Source of the DNA: Acidimicrobiaceae bacterium | GTDB lineage: Bacteria > Actinomycetota > Acidimicrobiia > Acidimicrobiales > RAAP-2 | Reading direction: 5' to 3' | DNA length: 64,000 bases | NCBI GenBank assembly: GCA_003142095.1 | Contig: PLON01000054.1 | Coordinates: 1-64,000, forward strand | Shown: piece by piece, positions 60,920-64,000 of the stretch | How the letters are laid out: every line of letters begins with the position of its first letter | Position numbering within the stretch: position 1 is the first letter of the stretch | Translations under genes and position numbers: made by a program | Notes under the pieces: model-generated | What the model saw: only the letters and a program-made list of their open reading frames with translations | Database searches by the model: none | Told to the model about the DNA's origin: nothing

Positions 60920-61359
60920 TTCGTTTCCTCGGCCGAGCTCCCCGTCGACATCACCGCTGCGACGAGTTCGCTCACCAGTGCAGGAACCCTCTTAGCCGCG
61001 AGGCGCGCGATGCGTTGGTCCTCTTCATTGGCGGAGGCCCGGATCGCGCTCGCGTCGGACCGGGCAGATGACGTCAGAGAGTCGGCGGCCGCAACACGCT
61101 CGCCCGCTTCATGGTCGCGAGCCTCTTCGAGGATCTGCTCGGCCTCGCGAGTTGCGTGGGCGCGTCGGGCGTCGCCCTCAGCGCTCGCTCGTGCAACGAC
61201 ATCGTTGGCGTTTTGCTCGGCTGCGCGCAGCGCCGCAAAAATCGGTGCCAACTCCTCGCGAAGCACAGCCTCGCGATTTGTGGGCACCCCGGCGATACTC
61301 GCCGCGCCGGGAACGGCAATTAGTCGGAAGCGGCGAAGCAGGCCCCAATTCCTTGCCAC
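60916..61359 (-). CDS. V/A-type ATP synthase stalk subunit (G/H-like)
   Basis: The 147-residue protein has a strong coiled coil (VLREELAPIFAALRAAEQNA, then DARRAHATREAEQILEEARD) and a C-terminal VPALVSELVAAVM, the pattern of the G/H partner of subunit E. First gene of the operon H-C-I-K-F-E-A-B-D-Usp, all on the minus strand with overlaps or gaps below 20 bases. A palindrome, GTTGGTC-N11-GACCAAC, lies 39 bases upstream (61398-61422). Confidence 0.7.
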   Translation of the reverse strand: MARNWGLLRRFRLIAVPGAASIAGVPTNREAVLREELAPIFAALRAAEQNANDVVARASAEGDARRAHATREAEQILEEARDHEAGERVAAADSLTSSARSDASAIRASANEEDQRIARLAAKRVPALVSELVAAVMSTGSSAEETK

Positions 61360-61397
61360 GTAACCTCCCCCGATATTTGGACCAATACTGCGGACGC

Positions 61398-61422
61398 GTT
61401 GGTCATCAAAGCACGGACCAAC
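61398..61422. promoter_or_regulatory. palindrome upstream of the ATPase operon
   Basis: GTTGGTC and GACCAAC, 7 bp each, are separated by 11 bases, in the 72-base gap between the esterase stop and the ATPase operon start. It may be an operator for the operon or the end of the esterase transcript. Confidence 0.4.
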
Positions 61423-61431
61423 CAGCGCGCA

Positions 61432-62760
61432 TTAGAGCCCGCTCGGATATGTTTCGGGCGGTTCTCCGGCATCCCACAACTCCGTTCGATCCAACGGTCG
61501 CACTGCTGAAGTGTGGTCGAGATGAACTAAGGCGTCGAACTGCGAGGCGAGGTGCGCCTTAAACCAATGACTGGCTCGCTCGGTGTTCGGTCGATAGATG
61601 ACGCCAATTGCCCGCTCGAGCATTACTTCAGTCAGGGGTGCAGGCGCAGACGCTCCAAGACGAACGACGAAGTCGCCCACGGGACCGTTATGGAGCCGCT
61701 CTTCGAAGCTGCCCGATAGTGCCGGGCGTACTCGCTTGTGCTCCACCGGGCCGCCCCAATCCGACGCCGCGCTTACGCGACCGTGATATGTCGTGAATCC
61801 AACCAGAAAGCAGTCGTCGCTCCACGTCGTGCGCGCAAGTTGACCGAGGTTGAACTCACCGGACTGGCCCAGTTCCGTTGCCCTCGCATCGCCCACGTGC
61901 GAATTGTGCTCCCAGACAACGACCTTCGATCGACCCAGCGCCGAACCAAGGTGCCCGACCAAGGATTCGAGGGTTTCGGCCATGTGCTGGTCACGAAGGT
62001 TCCACGAGGAGACACGTCCTTGGTACATTGCGCGGTAGTACTGCTCCGCGTTTTGAACGAGACGCGCGTTTTGCTCTGCGAAGAAGTACTCGTCGGCAGC
62101 GACCAGTCCGTCTCGCGCGAGTAGCGCCATCGCCTGTCGACGTAGGTCCACGAGTTCGGCGACCACCTCGTTCTCGCACGAGGGATGCAGTCCCAAGTTG
62201 ACGGCGTGTCCATAGTCCGGCCCTTCACCACCGATCAGATCAAAACAGGCGTAGCGTTCGCGAGCGCGTTCGGCGGCCTCGGGGTTGTTGGCGTTCAAAT
62301 AACTGACGACCGCCTCCATCGACGTGCGAAGCGAGTAGAGGTCAAGACCGTAAAACCGAGTCTTGGTCTTTGGGTCTCGGCATCCGTCATTGTGGACTCG
62401 CAACCAACCGATGAACGACGCCACATCCTCATTGCGCCACATCCATGATGGGAATCGTTTAAAGTCACCGAGCGCTACTGCGGCGTCAGCGTCGCTGGAG
62501 CCACCGGTCACGTATCGATTGACGCGGTATGCGTCAGGCCAGTCGGCCTCGACCGCCACCGCGACGAAGCCTTTCTCTTCGATCAGTCTCTTGGTGATTC
62601 GTGAGCGCTCACGGTAAAACTCGTGAGTACCGTGACTCGCCTCTCCGAGCAACACGAGGGGCCGTTCACCAATCCACGAGAGGAGTTCGTCGTAGTCGTG
62701 TTCTCCACCTAACGCCTGTACGTCGTTCATCGAGAGAAGGGCGCTGGTCTGTGTAAGCAC
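61432..62760 (-). CDS. erythromycin-esterase family protein
   Basis: The 442-residue protein has the family blocks LVLLGEASHGTHEFYRERSR (catalytic-site His and Glu), AVAVEADWPDAYRVNRYV, RFYGLDLYSLRTSMEAVVSY, RDQHMAETLESLVGHLG, KVVVWEHNSHVGDARATELG and GFTTYHGRVSAASDWGG. Such proteins hydrolyse esters; most are not resistance factors. In M. tuberculosis the DosR-regulon protein Rv2030c joins this domain to a phosphoribosyltransferase; here the two are separate genes six bases apart. Confidence 0.85.
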   Translation of the reverse strand: MLTQTSALLSMNDVQALGGEHDYDELLSWIGERPLVLLGEASHGTHEFYRERSRITKRLIEEKGFVAVAVEADWPDAYRVNRYVTGGSSDADAAVALGDFKRFPSWMWRNEDVASFIGWLRVHNDGCRDPKTKTRFYGLDLYSLRTSMEAVVSYLNANNPEAAERARERYACFDLIGGEGPDYGHAVNLGLHPSCENEVVAELVDLRRQAMALLARDGLVAADEYFFAEQNARLVQNAEQYYRAMYQGRVSSWNLRDQHMAETLESLVGHLGSALGRSKVVVWEHNSHVGDARATELGQSGEFNLGQLARTTWSDDCFLVGFTTYHGRVSAASDWGGPVEHKRVRPALSGSFEERLHNGPVGDFVVRLGASAPAPLTEVMLERAIGVIYRPNTERASHWFKAHLASQFDALVHLDHTSAVRPLDRTELWDAGEPPETYPSGL

Positions 62761-62766
62761 GAGTTC

Positions 62767-63456
62767 TCAGACTCCTCGAAGCTCGGTCGACTTCGATGCC
62801 GCAGAGGCCAGTTGAGCGTGCTTCGCTTTGGCTAGGTCGACGATCACCTCTTCGTCCGACGTCTGTTCGAAGTTCTCGTACCACTCCCCAACCGCAAACG
62901 GCCCTCCCGTACGTACAAGGGACACAACGCGGTCTGCCACCCTTTCAACTCGCTTCGCCGCGTCAACACTGGTGACCGGCGTCGCCACGATGACTCGCGC
63001 CGCTCCTCGCGTTCGAGCCACCTCACACGCCGCGCGAGCCGTGGCTCCAGTCGCGAGACCGTCGTCAACGATGATGACAACTCTTCCTTCAAGGTTCACG
63101 GGTGATTCGCCCTGGCGATAGAGACGAATCCGTCGTTCAAGTTCGACACGCTCATCAGCCACCACGCGAGCGAACTGCGCCTCGCTCACCCCTAACGCCT
63201 CTACGGTGCCGTGCTCTACGACCAAGATTCCGTCCTCACCGATTGCTCCCATCGCGAACTCGGGGTGTGAGGGAACTCCCACCTTTCGCACCACAATCAC
63301 GTCCAACGGACAGTGCAGGACACGGGCCACTTCGTACGCCACGGGCACGCCGCCACGTGGAAGACCGATCACCACCGCCCTACAGTCACCAAACGCGCCC
63401 ACCAGCCGCGTACCTAATCGACACCCCGCGTCTTTTCGATCGATGAACTGCGCCAT
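62767..63456 (-). CDS. phosphoribosyltransferase domain protein
   Basis: The 229-residue protein begins MAQFIDRKDAGCRLGTRLVG, has VIGLPRGGVPVAYEVARVLH, EFAMGAIGEDGILVV and the PRPP loop VVIIVDDGLATGATARAACE. The substrate is unknown; such proteins next to erythromycin-esterase homologues occur in stress regulons. A truncated copy of its 5' end and promoter lies at 43213-43300. The esterase gene follows in the same transcript. Confidence 0.86.
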   Translation of the reverse strand: MAQFIDRKDAGCRLGTRLVGAFGDCRAVVIGLPRGGVPVAYEVARVLHCPLDVIVVRKVGVPSHPEFAMGAIGEDGILVVEHGTVEALGVSEAQFARVVADERVELERRIRLYRQGESPVNLEGRVVIIVDDGLATGATARAACEVARTRGAARVIVATPVTSVDAAKRVERVADRVVSLVRTGGPFAVGEWYENFEQTSDEEVIVDLAKAKHAQLASAASKSTELRGV

Positions 63457-63492
63457 GCTCCAGGCATACTGGTCTTGAACGAGGAATCACTA

Positions 63493-63506
63493 GGGGCCAA
63501 TGTCAC
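63493..63506. promoter_or_regulatory. possible weak DosR-like box before the phosphoribosyltransferase gene
   Basis: GGGGCCAATGTCAC matches 10 of 14 core positions and lies 37 bases before the ATG. The same place in the truncated copy at 43276-43289 reads GAGGCCAAGGCCAC, so the GGCCAA centre is kept while the DosR core is not; it may bind another regulator. Confidence 0.3.
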
Positions 63507-63656
63507 TTTCTCGAGTCGCCGGCAACGACCCCATCACGCTTGACGAGCGCCGACACGGTCAGTGCAGAAGTTCTTTGAAGACGTCCCCGAATCCATGACC
63601 CAGAATTCGTAACCGGACTCATCACGTGCGCACATGGTCGTCGTAGCCCGCAATTA

Positions 63657-64000
63657 ATGACGCCCACATCCATAATCGAAGTCGATGAGTTGACGCGCGT
63701 CTACGGTACCGGCGAAGTCAAGGTTCGGGCCCTTCACGATGTGCCGTTAAGGATGCTCCAGGGCGACATGGTGCGCATCATGGGAAAGAGTGGATCGGGA
63801 AAATCCACGCTGCTTCATCAGCTTGGTCTGCTCGACAGACCATCATCGGGCCGTGTCGTCCTTAATGGGGTGGACGTGACAGCAATAAGAGAAGGGCCAA
63901 GACGAACTCTTGGAAATGCTCGAACTTGCCGGGCGCGCTCGACACCAACCCTCTGAGCTCTCCAAGTCCTCAACGTCGCGACCACGATCCACGAACTTCA
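63657..64000 (+). pseudogene. broken ABC transporter ATPase gene (LolD/MacB type)
   Basis: ATG frame with IIEVDELTRVYGTGEVKVRA, Walker A MGKSGSGKSTLLHQLGLLDR and GRVVLNGVDVTAI, after which homology stops. The downstream part of the domain reappears in another frame as ELLEMLELAGRARHQPSELS near 63905-63968, so about 60 codons including the Q-loop are missing and the frame has shifted. The first frame ends at 63956. The right edge hides what follows. Confidence 0.7.

Overview
The window is GC-rich, densely coded bacterial DNA with an actinobacterial character. It has an LprG/LolA-like secreted protein, an ECF sigma factor next to a thioredoxin-fold partner, DUF1918, DUF6457, many apparently leaderless genes with TAnnnT -10 boxes a few bases before the start codon, and DevR/DosR-type palindromes. 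The pairing of a complete V/A-type ATPase operon with an NAD-type formate dehydrogenase and a large molybdenum-cofactor (Moco) island would fit an uncultured member of the Acidimicrobiia or a neighbouring actinobacterial class; this is inference, because no rRNA gene is present.

Layout. 1-9 kb: envelope and stress genes (secreted LprG-like protein running off the left edge, signal peptidase I, PH-like membrane protein, DUF1918, an acidic protein, a BNR propeller protein, an ECF sigma factor with a membrane-anchored CPYC protein, a broken lipoprotein and a D,D-carboxypeptidase homologue that has lost all three catalytic motifs). 9-14 kb: XdhC-type maturation factors, a MocA-like transferase and a fused 2Fe-2S/molybdopterin hydroxylase, ending at a 3' half of a tRNA-Lys gene that looks like an attachment-site scar. 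14-17 kb: GntR(YtrA)-ABC-2 transporter operon with a palindrome inside its promoter. 17.6-26.4 kb: mogA, moaD, moeA, moaE, mobA, modA, a modB-modC fusion, a HTH-TOBE regulator and two divergent MoaC paralogues. 26.6-36.3 kb: an acetate-transporter-like protein, DUF1348, fdhD, fdsG-fdsB-fdsA(-D fusion), a DUF6457 protein and moaA. Together these 27 kb form one molybdenum economy: molybdate import, cofactor synthesis, insertion, and two Mo enzymes.

36-43 kb is a flux zone: an IS3 orfA remnant abutting moaA, a second copy of the acidic-protein locus, a COG4705 membrane protein, a D-amino-acid dehydrogenase, an IS1380-type transposase and a truncated copy of the 5' end of the phosphoribosyltransferase gene found at 63 kb. 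42-63.5 kb is a stress/dormancy-like block: BON protein, GH65 phosphorylase plus Usp, glycosyltransferase, adenosine-specific kinase family protein, heterodimeric ABC exporter, the V/A-type ATPase operon with a terminal Usp gene, an erythromycin-esterase homologue and a phosphoribosyltransferase. The right edge holds a broken ABC ATPase gene.

Two themes stand out. First, the two MoaC paralogues each lack catalytic residues that the other keeps, so they may work only as a heteromer. Second, palindromes matching the mycobacterial DosR consensus lie before several genes (DUF1918, acetate-transporter-like, BON, glycosyltransferase), and homologues of known DosR-regulon proteins (DUF1918, GH65, Usp, esterase plus phosphoribosyltransferase) are spread through the window, suggesting a hypoxia/dormancy regulon outside the mycobacteria.
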